Assembly (NCBI GenBank): GCA_938005655.1
Contig: CALLNA010000038.1
Span: forward strand, 1-15,919
Origin: an uncultured Novosphingobium sp.
GTDB lineage: Bacteria > Pseudomonadota > Alphaproteobacteria > Sphingomonadales > Sphingomonadaceae
DNA: 15,919 nucleotides
Reading direction: 5' to 3'
Numbering within the stretch: the first letter of the stretch is position 1; the number at the start of each line of letters is the position of its first letter. Below, piece by piece: positions 6,932 to 13,283 of this stretch. The position numbers and the translations under genes were made by a program. The notes beneath the pieces are model-generated. The model was given only the letters and a program-made list of their open reading frames with translations, ran no database searches and was not told where the DNA came from.

Positions 6932-7603
6932 ATGGCACCCCCGACTTCCGAGCTGGCTGACCTGACCCTGCCCGAGCTGCGCCTCGCCCTGGCGCCGGCC
7001 GTGGCCGACGCCGCGGTGTTCGACGGCTGGAGCGAGGCGGCGGTCGACGCCGCGGCCGGGCAGCTCGGCGTGGCTCCGGCGGTCGCGCGGCTGGCCTTCC
7101 CCGGCGGCGCGATGGACATGATCGCCGCCTGGATCGACCGGATCGACGCCGACGCGGCCCTGGCCCTGCCGCGCGAGGCGCTTGCGCCGCTGCGCGTCCC
7201 CGAGCGCATCCGCCGCCTGGTCGAGTTCCGGATCGATGCCGTCGCCGGCCACGAGGAGGCGCTGCGGCGGGCGCTGGCGATCCTCGCCATGCCGCGCAAC
7301 CTCGCCCAGGCGGCGCGGCTCGGCTGGCGCAGCGCCGACCTGATGTGGCGGCTGGCCGGCGACACCGCGACCGACTTCAACCATTACACCAAGCGCGCGA
7401 CGCTCTCCGCCGTGGTCGCCGCGACCCTCGCCGTCCATGTCGACGACCGCAGCGAAGGCAAGGCCGAGACCCGCGCCTTCCTCGACCGCCGCCTCCAGGG
7501 CGTCGCCCGGTTCGAGAAGGCCAAGGCCCGGCTCCTCCGCCCCGAAGCCGAGCGCTTCAGCCTGGTCCGCCTGCTCGGCCGCCTGCGCTATCCCGCAAGG
7601 TAA
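6932..7603 (+). CDS. coq9: COQ9 family ubiquinone biosynthesis protein
   Basis: COQ9 is a lipid-binding, TetR-like-fold accessory protein of ubiquinone biosynthesis, known best from mitochondria (where it assists the COQ7 hydroxylase) and alphaproteobacteria. The 223-residue product shows the family marks: FDGWSEAAVDAAAGQLGV, ARLAFPGGAMDMIAAWID, ALRRALAILAMPRN, and the best conserved block GWRSADLMWRLAGDTATDFNHYTKRATLSAV (about 130-160), ending with FEKAKARL. The frame is open far upstream into the ankyrin gene, but the family start fits the ATG at 6932. The binding site is weak, consistent with readthrough coupling from the gene seven bases upstream. No other ubiquinone gene is in the window. 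Confidence 0.92.
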   Translation: MAPPTSELADLTLPELRLALAPAVADAAVFDGWSEAAVDAAAGQLGVAPAVARLAFPGGAMDMIAAWIDRIDADAALALPREALAPLRVPERIRRLVEFRIDAVAGHEEALRRALAILAMPRNLAQAARLGWRSADLMWRLAGDTATDFNHYTKRATLSAVVAATLAVHVDDRSEGKAETRAFLDRRLQGVARFEKAKARLLRPEAERFSLVRLLGRLRYPAR

Positions 7604-7622
7604 TTGCGAGGCAGTTGCAAAT
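7602..7622 (+). promoter_or_regulatory. Candidate Fur-type iron box before feoAB
   Basis: An AT-rich patch starts at the coq9 stop codon and contains TTGCGAGGCAGTTGCAA (7604-7620), an interrupted TTGC/GCAA arrangement like the iron-responsive boxes I recall for Fur targets in GC-rich proteobacteria. It lies 28 bases before the feoA start, where a repressor would block transcription. I saw no clear -35/-10 pair. The match is by eye and could be chance. Confidence 0.4.
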
Positions 7623-7649
7623 ACCCCGGCGATCTGGCAGCGCGGGGCC

Positions 7650-7889
7650 ATGACCCTGGATGCTCTCCCCATCGGCCGGAAGGCGCGAATCGTCGCGGTC
7701 GACTGGACCGGCCTCGATCATGACGAGGGCCGCCGCCTGCGCGCGCTCGGCATCGATGCGGGCGCGCAGGTCACGGTGGCGCACCGGGGGATGTTCGGCG
7801 GGGCCGATCCCCTCGCGGTCGAGATCGGGCGGATGACCGTGGCGCTGCGCCGCCTCCACGCCCGGGCCATGCAGGTGGAGGCCCTATGA
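7650..7889 (+). CDS. feoA: Ferrous iron transport protein FeoA
   Basis: A 79-residue SH3-like cytoplasmic protein of the FeoA family, needed for Fe(II) uptake by FeoB, probably as an accessory or regulator. Visible family features are the opening MTLDALPIGRKARIVAVD, the middle RRLRALGIDAGAQVTVAHRGMFGGADPLAVEIG and the closing valine/leucine strand ALRRLHARAMQVEAL. The frame is open upstream within coq9, but the ATG at 7650 gives the normal FeoA length; no strong ribosome binding site precedes it. Its stop overlaps the feoB start as ATGA, the usual coupling. A Fur-like sequence precedes it. No feoC is present after feoB. Confidence 0.92.
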   Translation: MTLDALPIGRKARIVAVDWTGLDHDEGRRLRALGIDAGAQVTVAHRGMFGGADPLAVEIGRMTVALRRLHARAMQVEAL

Positions 7890-9739
7890 AACGCCGTTCC
7901 GCCGCGCTGGTCGGCAATCCCAACGCGGGCAAGAGCGCGCTGTTCAACGCCCTGACCGGCGCGCGCCAGAAGATCGCCAACTATCCCGGCGTCACCGTCG
8001 AGCGGAAGGCCGGGCGCCTGCTGCTGCCGAACGGCGAGCCGGTCGAGCTGACCGACCTGCCCGGCTCCTACGGCCTCAACCCGACGAGTCCGGACGAGGA
8101 AGTGACCCGCAAGGTTATCCTCGGCGAGTTCCCCGGCGAGGCCGCGCCCGAGGTGCTGGTCGTCGTGCTCGACGCCTCGAACCTGGAGCAGCACCTGGTC
8201 TTCGCCCAGGAGGTGATCGCGCTCGGCCGTCCGACCGTGGTCGCGCTCAACATGATCGACCTGGCCGAGCGCGACGGGCTGGCGCTCGATCCCGAGGCGC
8301 TGGAGACGGCGCTCGGCGTGCCGGTCGTCCCCACCGTCGCCGTGCGGCGGCGCGGCCTGACCGAGCTGGCCCAGGCGATCGCCGAAGCGGAGGAGCGCAA
8401 GCCCGAGCATTCGCGGCCCTTCGTCGACGAGGCGGAGCGGCGCGTCACCGCCCATGCCATCGCCCAGGCGACGATCGTCTCCGAGACGGCGAAGCACCGG
8501 CTGCACTCCAAGCTCGACAGGGTGCTGCTCAACCCCTGGCTCGGGCCGCCGATCCTGCTCGTGCTGCTGTTCGTGGTGTTCCAGGCGGTCTTCGCCTGGG
8601 CGCAGCCCTTCGCCGATGCGCTGGAGGCCGCGGTCGCCTGGCTCGCCGCCGGCGTCCAGGCCGCCCTGCCGCCCAGCCTGGCGCGCGACTTCCTGATCGA
8701 CGGGGTGTTCAACGGCGTCGGCTCGGTCGTCGTCTTCCTGCCGCAGATCGTCATCCTGTTCTTCTTCATCCTGGTGATGGAGGCCTCGGGCTACATGGCC
8801 CGCGCGGCCTTCATCATGGACCGGCTGATGGCCTATGTCGGCCTGTCGGGGCGCAGCTTCATCCCCCTGCTGTCGAGCTTCGCCTGCGCCATTCCGGGGA
8901 TCATGGCGACCCGCTCGATCACCGATCCCAAGGACCGGCTGACCACCATCCTGATCGCCCCGCTGATGACCTGCTCGGCCCGCCTGCCGGTCTATGCGGT
9001 GATCATCGCCGCCTTCATCCCCAACAAGCCGGTGGGGCCCAGGGGCTTCGAATTCATCGGCCTGCAAGGGCTGGTGCTGTTCAGCCTCTACGTCGCCGGG
9101 ATCATTGGCGCGATGGTCGTCGCCCTGGTCCTGCGCCGTTCGGTGACGAAGGGCGCGGCCAGCGGCTTCATCATGGAGCTGCCCAAGTACCAGCTTCCGC
9201 GGCTCAAGGACCTCGCCATCGGCCTGATGCAGCGCGCCTGGATCTTCCTGCGCCGCGCCGGCACGATCATCTTCACGATCACCGTGGTCCTCTGGCTGAT
9301 GCTCAACTTCCCGCGCGCCGAGCCGGGCCAGAGTCAGGTCGAGGCCTCGGCGGCGGGCAAGATCGCCGACGTGGTCCAGGTCGTGGTCCGCCCGATCGGC
9401 TTCAACCACGAGATGGCGCTGGCCCTGATCCCGGCCATGGCCGCGCGCGAGGTGGCGGTAAGCTCGCTCGCCACGACCTATGCGGTCGACGCCAGCGACG
9501 ACGAGAACCAGACCGCGGTCGACCTGGGCAGCCGGCTCAAGGCCAAGTGGACCTTGCCGATGGCCCTGGCCTTCCTCGCCTGGTTCGTCTTCGCCCCGCA
9601 ATGCCTCTCGACCATCGCCGTCGCCCGGCGCGAGACCAACGGGTGGAAATGGCCGGGGTTCATGCTCGCCTACCTGTTCGTCCTGGCCTATATTGCGGCG
9701 GGCGCGACCTACTGGACGGCGGTGGCGCTGGGGCTTTGA
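7886..9739 (+). CDS. feoB: Ferrous iron transporter FeoB
   Basis: FeoB is the inner-membrane Fe(II) permease with a cytoplasmic GTPase domain. This 617-residue protein has the G domain at the N-terminus: G1 GNPNAGKS (10-17), G2 around YPGVTVERKAG, G3 DLPG (57-60), G4 NMID (122-125). A spacer follows, then the membrane part from about residue 215 with many hydrophobic spans and both Gate motifs, including SSFACAIPGIMATRSI and LMTCSARLPVYAV, which carry the conserved cysteines. The C-terminal spans include WFVFAPQCLSTIAV. Length is at the short end of the family (E. coli about 770). It is translationally coupled to feoA. A repeat element and ssb follow on the same strand. Confidence 0.97.
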   Translation: MKRRSAALVGNPNAGKSALFNALTGARQKIANYPGVTVERKAGRLLLPNGEPVELTDLPGSYGLNPTSPDEEVTRKVILGEFPGEAAPEVLVVVLDASNLEQHLVFAQEVIALGRPTVVALNMIDLAERDGLALDPEALETALGVPVVPTVAVRRRGLTELAQAIAEAEERKPEHSRPFVDEAERRVTAHAIAQATIVSETAKHRLHSKLDRVLLNPWLGPPILLVLLFVVFQAVFAWAQPFADALEAAVAWLAAGVQAALPPSLARDFLIDGVFNGVGSVVVFLPQIVILFFFILVMEASGYMARAAFIMDRLMAYVGLSGRSFIPLLSSFACAIPGIMATRSITDPKDRLTTILIAPLMTCSARLPVYAVIIAAFIPNKPVGPRGFEFIGLQGLVLFSLYVAGIIGAMVVALVLRRSVTKGAASGFIMELPKYQLPRLKDLAIGLMQRAWIFLRRAGTIIFTITVVLWLMLNFPRAEPGQSQVEASAAGKIADVVQVVVRPIGFNHEMALALIPAMAAREVAVSSLATTYAVDASDDENQTAVDLGSRLKAKWTLPMALAFLAWFVFAPQCLSTIAVARRETNGWKWPGFMLAYLFVLAYIAAGATYWTAVALGL

Positions 9740-9991
9740 GGCGCCGTCGTTTCCTCTAGGTCCTCGTCATGCTGAACTCGTTTCAGCATCCATGGGACGA
9801 AGGTGCCGACATGATGCAACGACTCTTTGGCGGGTGAGGTTGCGCCATGGACCCTGAAACGAGTTCAGGGTGACGGGTATCGAGCGGTAGCGAGGCGCGC
9901 CAATCCGCCGTTGAAAAATCCCTCGCCGGGCTGTTCGCCGCGCGATGCAGGCATTACCTCCGCTCCTCAAGATTTCAGAGGAAGCGATTCG
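9740..9991. other. Intergenic region with repeat element and ssb leader
   Basis: These 252 bases between feoB and ssb hold the paired-palindrome repeat at 9765-9875 and about 115 bases that should contain the ssb promoter. TTGAAA at 9911-9916 could be a -35 box, but no good -10 lies at the right distance. AGAGGAAG shortly before 9992 serves as the ssb ribosome binding site. No gene or tRNA was seen. Confidence 0.5.
9765..9875. repeat. Paired inverted palindromic repeat (REPIN-like), type A
   Basis: Two 31-base arms, 9765-9795 and 9845-9875, are inverted copies of one another with four mismatches, separated by 49 bases. Each arm is itself a hairpin: ATGCTGAA(9769-9776)/TTCAGCAT(9782-9789) in the left arm and ACCCTGAA(9851-9858)/TTCAGGGT(9864-9871) in the right. 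The four mismatches between arms fall in pairs that keep each small stem perfect. Both arms begin with CGTC outside and end in CCATGG inside. The organisation is that of REPIN elements: two REP palindromes facing each other, spread by a RAYT (REP-associated tyrosine) transposase. I recall similar repeats as frequent in sphingomonad genomes. Confidence 0.85.
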
Positions 9992-10537
9992 ATGGCAGGC
10001 AGCGTCAACAAGGTGATCCTGGTGGGCAACCTCGGGGCCGATCCCGAGGTCAAGTCGTTCCAGAACGGCGGCAGGGTCTGCAACCTGCGGATCGCCACCT
10101 CGGAGACCTGGAAGGACCGCAATACCGGCGACCGCCAGGAGCGGACCGAGTGGCATAGCGTCGCGATCTTCTCCGAAGGGCTGGTCGGCGTGGCCGAGCG
10201 CTTCCTGCGCAAGGGCAGCAAGGTCTATCTCGAAGGCCAGCTCCGCACCCGCAAGTGGCAGGACCAGTCGGGCAACGACCGCTACAGCACCGAGGTCGTG
10301 CTGCAAGGCCCGGGCGCGGTGATGACCATGCTCGACGGCGCGCCGGGCGGTGGCGGCGGCCAGCGCAGCGGCGGCGACTGGGGCGGCTCCTCGGGCGGCG
10401 GGCGCTCCGGCGGCGGTGACTGGGGCGGCGGCGGCCAGCGTTCGGGTGGCGGCAACGACTGGGGCGGCGGTTCGTCCTCGGGCGGAGCGCCGAAGGGCGG
10501 TTACGCCGACGACCTGGACGACGACATCCCGTTCTGA
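9992..10537 (+). CDS. ssb: Single-stranded DNA-binding protein
   Basis: SSB binds single-stranded DNA as a tetramer and recruits replication and repair proteins. The 181-residue product opens with MAGSVNKVILVGNLGADPEV, the family N-terminus, followed by the OB fold (about 1-112) with WKDRNTGDRQERTEWHSVAIF and YLEGQLRTRKWQDQSG. A glycine-rich linker (about 113-170) contains repeated WGG patches, and the C-terminus is the canonical acidic tip DDLDDDIPF, the docking site for partners. The start at 9992 is set by AGAGGAAG upstream. The last 37 bases, coding for the tip, overlap in antisense with the end of the AraC-type regulator gene. I saw no complete SOS box upstream. Confidence 0.97.
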   Translation: MAGSVNKVILVGNLGADPEVKSFQNGGRVCNLRIATSETWKDRNTGDRQERTEWHSVAIFSEGLVGVAERFLRKGSKVYLEGQLRTRKWQDQSGNDRYSTEVVLQGPGAVMTMLDGAPGGGGGQRSGGDWGGSSGGGRSGGGDWGGGGQRSGGGNDWGGGSSSGGAPKGGYADDLDDDIPF

Positions 10538-11325
10538 TCGGCCCGCGCCCGGAAGGCCCGCGGGGTCTCGCCGGTCAATTGCTGAAAGGCCTTGGCGAAG
10601 GCGCTCTGGCTCTCGAAGCCGACCTCGGCCGCGATCTGCGCGACCGAGCGGCGCGTGTCGCCGAGCGCCTCGGCCGCGGCGAGCAGGCGCGCACGACGGC
10701 GGTAGTCGTCCCAGCCCATGCCGAGCTCGGTGGTGAAGCGGCGGCGCAGCGTCCGCTCGGACAGGCCCGCGGCCCGCGCCGCCTCCGGCAGGGTCGATCC
10801 GGCCAGGTGAGCGCGGGTATAGGCCATGGCCGCGGCGACTTGCGGATCGGCCGAGCTGGGCAGGCTGAACGGCGCTTCCTGCGCGATCCATTCGCCGCAG
10901 AGGCGGCCGAAGGCGGCGAAGAACAGACGCCCGGTCTCGTCCTGCGGCCCCTGGATCGGCCAGCGCATCGCCTCGGCCATCATCTCGCGCATCAGCGGCG
11001 AGACCCGGATCACGCGGACCCGGTCGCCCGCCTCGGGCACCATGTCGCGCGCCAGCAGGATCGAGACCGAGCGGACCCGGTGGATCGAGTTGCGGTGCTC
11101 GACCCCGGCCGGAATCCACCCGGCGATGCTCTTGGGCAGGAGATGCCGCCCGTTGCGGTCCTCCAGCTCGATCGAGCCGGCGAAGGCGTACTGGATCTGG
11201 TGCATGTCGTGGTGGTGCCACGGCGAGTCGAGGTCGTAGGCGTCCTGGAGGACGGCTCCGGCCGGAGGCCGCCGGGCGGGGTCGACCAGCGTCGACAGGC
11301 CGACATTGAGCGTCGAGATATCCAT
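10501..11325 (-). CDS. AraC family transcriptional regulator
   Basis: A 274-residue regulator with an N-terminal cupin-like sensor domain (about 20-95; HHHDMHQIQYAFAGSIEL, then LPKSIAGWIPAGVEH) and a C-terminal pair of helix-turn-helix motifs (about 175-265; LPEAARAAGLSERTLRRRF and SVAQIAAEVGFESQSAFAKAFQQLTGETPRAFR). The second block is the AraC signature. The frame extends upstream to a TTG at 11370, but the ATG at 11325 gives the natural domain start. It is divergent from the cupin and CoA-transferase genes with 98 bases between, so it probably controls them and itself; its ligand is unknown. The 3' end runs 37 bases into ssb from the opposite strand. Confidence 0.94.
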   Translation of the reverse strand: MDISTLNVGLSTLVDPARRPPAGAVLQDAYDLDSPWHHHDMHQIQYAFAGSIELEDRNGRHLLPKSIAGWIPAGVEHRNSIHRVRSVSILLARDMVPEAGDRVRVIRVSPLMREMMAEAMRWPIQGPQDETGRLFFAAFGRLCGEWIAQEAPFSLPSSADPQVAAAMAYTRAHLAGSTLPEAARAAGLSERTLRRRFTTELGMGWDDYRRRARLLAAAEALGDTRRSVAQIAAEVGFESQSAFAKAFQQLTGETPRAFRARADQNGMSSSRSSA

Positions 11326-11369
11326 GACCGTTCCGCGCGAAAGATTGTCCGGATCGCGTGAGACGGTCA
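11325..11369. promoter_or_regulatory. Inverted repeat in the AraC/cupin divergent region
   Basis: TGACCGT at 11325-11331 and ACGGTCA at 11363-11369 form a perfect seven-base inverted repeat with 31 bases between, touching the regulator start codon. A regulator site shared by both divergent genes could look like this, but AraC proteins more often use direct repeats. The left half partly lies in codons. Confidence 0.25.
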
Positions 11370-11423
11370 ACTCCGGCGCGGGCTAGGGCCACCTCATCAC
11401 GCCCGCGATCGAGAGGAACGAGC

Positions 11424-11819
11424 ATGGCATTCCGCGTCCACCCGCCCGAGAGCCTGGCCTGGCGCCGGATCGGCGACATCGAGATGGGCGCGATGCGCGC
11501 GCACATCGACCCGAGCGAGCTCGATTGCCACCTGGCCTTCCACGAGCCCGGCGACGCCGAGACGCCGCAGCTCCTCGAGATGCGGCTGAAGCCCCACACG
11601 CTGGTCACGCCGCACAGCCATGAGCTGGGCGAGATCGTCTATGTCGTCGCGGGCTCGCTGCGCTGGGGCGATCATGTGCTGGAGGCCGGCGGTTCGATGT
11701 TCATTCCGGCCCGGACGCCCTATAGCTACCGCGCAGGCGAGGCGGGCGCGCGGCTGCTCAACATCCGCGCGCGCGAGGACCACAGCTTCATTCCGGCGGC
11801 GGTAGGCACGCCGCGGTAA
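11424..11819 (+). CDS. Small cupin-domain protein
   Basis: A 131-residue single-domain cupin. Motif 1 is present as PHSHELGEIVYVVAGSLRWG, with metal ligands H64, H66 and E70. Motif 2 reads GGSMFIPARTPYSYRAG; the position usually filled by the last metal-binding His (as in P-x-x-x-P-H) is Tyr100. It is cytoplasmic with no signal peptide. Such proteins act as small dioxygenases, isomerases or ligand sensors; no substrate can be named. The frame is open upstream, but GAGAGGA seven to eight bases before 11424 fixes the ATG. It is the first gene of a two-gene unit with the CoA-transferase (19-base gap), divergent from an AraC-type regulator. Confidence 0.88.
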   Translation: MAFRVHPPESLAWRRIGDIEMGAMRAHIDPSELDCHLAFHEPGDAETPQLLEMRLKPHTLVTPHSHELGEIVYVVAGSLRWGDHVLEAGGSMFIPARTPYSYRAGEAGARLLNIRAREDHSFIPAAVGTPR

Positions 11820-11838
11820 CGAGAGGATAGTCGAGCAC

Positions 11839-13062
11839 ATGGGCAAGGTAATGGAAGGCGTCCGCGTCCTGGAGGTCGCGCAGTTCACGTTCGTCCCGGC
11901 GGCGGGCGGCATCATGGCCGACTGGGGCGCCGACGTGATCAAGGTCGAGCATCCGGTGCGCGGTGATACGCAGCGCGGCTTCCTCAACATGGGCGGGGTC
12001 CAGCTCGATCCGCTGCGCCACACCCTGATCGAGCATCCCAACCGCGGCAAGCGCTCGGTCGGCATCGACCTGGCGACGCCCGAGGGGCAGGAGGTGCTCT
12101 ACGAGTTGGCGAAGTCGGCCGACGTCTTCCTGACCAACTACCTCCCGCAGGTCCGCCAGAAGAACAAGTTCGACGTCGAGCACATCCGCGCGATCAACCC
12201 GAACATCATCTACGCCCGCGGCAGCGCCTTCGGCGAGAAGGGGCCGGAGCGCGAGAAGGGCGGTTTCGACGGCACGGCCTTCTGGTCGCGCAGCGGCATC
12301 GCCGACGCCATGACCCCGGCCGAGCTGGACGGTCCGCTCGGCCAGGGCGTCGCGGCCTTCGGCGATTCGATCGGCGCGATGTTCATCGCCGGCGGCATTT
12401 CGGCGGCCCTGTTCCACCGCGAGAAGACCGGCGAGGCCAAGGTGCTCGACGTCTCGCTGATGAGCTCGGCCTGGTGGGCCACGGGCGCGGTGCTGTCGCA
12501 GATCATGGAGACGGGCGTTTCCATGAAGAACACCATGCCGATCTCGGGCGGCTCGCTGCGCAGCCCGTTCAACGGCAACTACCGCACCTCGGACGGCGGC
12601 ACGATCAACCTGTGCATCAACAGCCCGACCGGCCTGATCCGCGACACCTTCGAGCACCTCGGTCTGCCCGAGCTGGCCGACGACCCGCGCTTCTCCGAGC
12701 CGGTCGAGCTGTTCAAGAACGCCAAGGCGGCGAGCGACCTGATGGTCGAGGCCTTCGCCAGGCACCCCTTCGCCTACTGGAAGAAGCACCTCCAGACGAT
12801 GAAGGGGCAATGGGCCCCGGTGCAGAGCTTCAAGGAACTGCTGGAGGACGAGCAGGCGCTCGCCAACGACATGATCATCGAGGTCGAAGGCGCCGACGGC
12901 AATCCGCTCAAGCTGGTCCGCGGCCCGGTGCAGTGGGACGGCGAGCCGCTGGAGACCACGCGCTCGCCCCAGGCCTCGGAGCATACCGAGCTGGTGCTGA
13001 TGGAACTCGGGCTGGAATGGGATCGGATCGAGGAGCTGAAGGCCAAGGGTGCGATCGCCTGA
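11839..13062 (+). CDS. CaiB/BaiF (family III) CoA-transferase-like protein
   Basis: A 407-residue cytoplasmic member of the family that moves CoA between acids or racemises acyl-CoA esters. Family blocks are MEGVRVLEVAQFTFVPAAGGIMADWGADVIKVEHP (5-39), PNRGKRSVGIDLATPEGQEV (67-86), ADVFLTNYLP, NPNIIYARGSAFGEKGP (120-136), and FGDSIGAMFIAGGISAALFHREKTGEAKVLDVSL (174-207). Length is normal. In formyl-CoA transferase a catalytic Asp stands just after the last block; an ungapped comparison from memory puts Ser209 here (LMSSAWW). Either a different acid serves or this is a divergent subfamily. The ATG at 11839 follows GAGAGGAT. Its substrate is unknown; the linked cupin and AraC regulator suggest an inducible small-acid pathway. 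A paired-palindrome repeat follows the gene. Confidence 0.93.
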   Translation: MGKVMEGVRVLEVAQFTFVPAAGGIMADWGADVIKVEHPVRGDTQRGFLNMGGVQLDPLRHTLIEHPNRGKRSVGIDLATPEGQEVLYELAKSADVFLTNYLPQVRQKNKFDVEHIRAINPNIIYARGSAFGEKGPEREKGGFDGTAFWSRSGIADAMTPAELDGPLGQGVAAFGDSIGAMFIAGGISAALFHREKTGEAKVLDVSLMSSAWWATGAVLSQIMETGVSMKNTMPISGGSLRSPFNGNYRTSDGGTINLCINSPTGLIRDTFEHLGLPELADDPRFSEPVELFKNAKAASDLMVEAFARHPFAYWKKHLQTMKGQWAPVQSFKELLEDEQALANDMIIEVEGADGNPLKLVRGPVQWDGEPLETTRSPQASEHTELVLMELGLEWDRIEELKAKGAIA

Positions 13063-13093
13063 CTTTCAGACGGGCGGACGTTCCCATCTCGTT

Positions 13094-13183
13094 CGTCACC
13101 CCGGACTTGATCCGGGGCCCCGCTTTCCTTTTTCCGAGGTCGCGCAGGAAGAGGCGGGGCCCCGGATCAAGTCCGGGGCGACG
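13094..13183. repeat. Paired inverted palindromic repeat (REPIN-like), type B
   Basis: Two 30-base arms, 13094-13123 and 13154-13183, are inverted copies with one mismatch and 30 bases between them. Each arm contains its own hairpin: CCCCGGA (13099-13105)/TCCGGGG (13111-13117) around CTTGA in the left arm, mirrored in the right. The outer ends begin CGTC, as in the type A element at 9765-9875, and the layout is the same, but the stem sequences differ. Lying between convergent genes, the long stem could also end transcription, though no T-run follows. I recall this GC-rich sequence as a common sphingomonad repeat. Confidence 0.85.
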
Positions 13184-13254
13184 AGGTTTGTGATGGCATT
13201 CGCTTCCCACCCCATCCCGGGTCATGCGGCCGCCGGGTTGGCAAACTGCATGAT

Positions 13255-13273
13255 CCCCTCTGGCGAGGAGGGG
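13255..13273 (-). terminator. Weak hairpin after yceD
   Basis: CCCCTC and GAGGGG form a six-base stem with a seven-base loop, 11 bases beyond the yceD stop. No T-run follows on the minus strand, so factor-independent termination is doubtful. Confidence 0.25.
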
Positions 13274-13283
13274 GAGCAAGGGC

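Larger units (their letters stand above)
13063..13283. other. Convergent intergenic region with repeat element
   Basis: These 221 bases lie between the CoA-transferase stop and the yceD stop. They contain the type B repeat at 13094-13183 and a weak hairpin at 13255-13273. No gene was seen. Confidence 0.5.

Noticed and set aside
7718..9601. 627-codon open frame antisense to feoB
   Set aside because: Its His/Asp/Arg/Gly-rich sequence is what the complement of a GC-rich membrane-protein gene gives; feoB on the other strand has every expected motif.
9765..9875. CRISPR array or tRNA-like structure
   Set aside because: There are only two arms, inverted rather than direct, without regular spacers, and no cloverleaf can be drawn.
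9933..9947. Possible LexA/SOS box before ssb
   Set aside because: GTTC-N7-GATG matches only one half of the alphaproteobacterial GTTC-N7-GTTC pattern.
10350..10500. Glycine-rich repeats in ssb as a separate repeat element
   Set aside because: They are in-frame GGC-rich codons of the SSB linker, normal for GC-rich alphaproteobacteria.
9767..11608. 613-codon minus-strand frame covering the repeat, ssb and the regulator
   Set aside because: It crosses several clear genes and a repeat, and its residues are composition artefacts; the regulator itself is read in another frame.
13094..13183. Type B repeat as a plain transcription terminator
   Set aside because: No T-run follows on either strand and each arm has its own hairpin, which fits a dispersed repeat better; a side role in termination remains possible.
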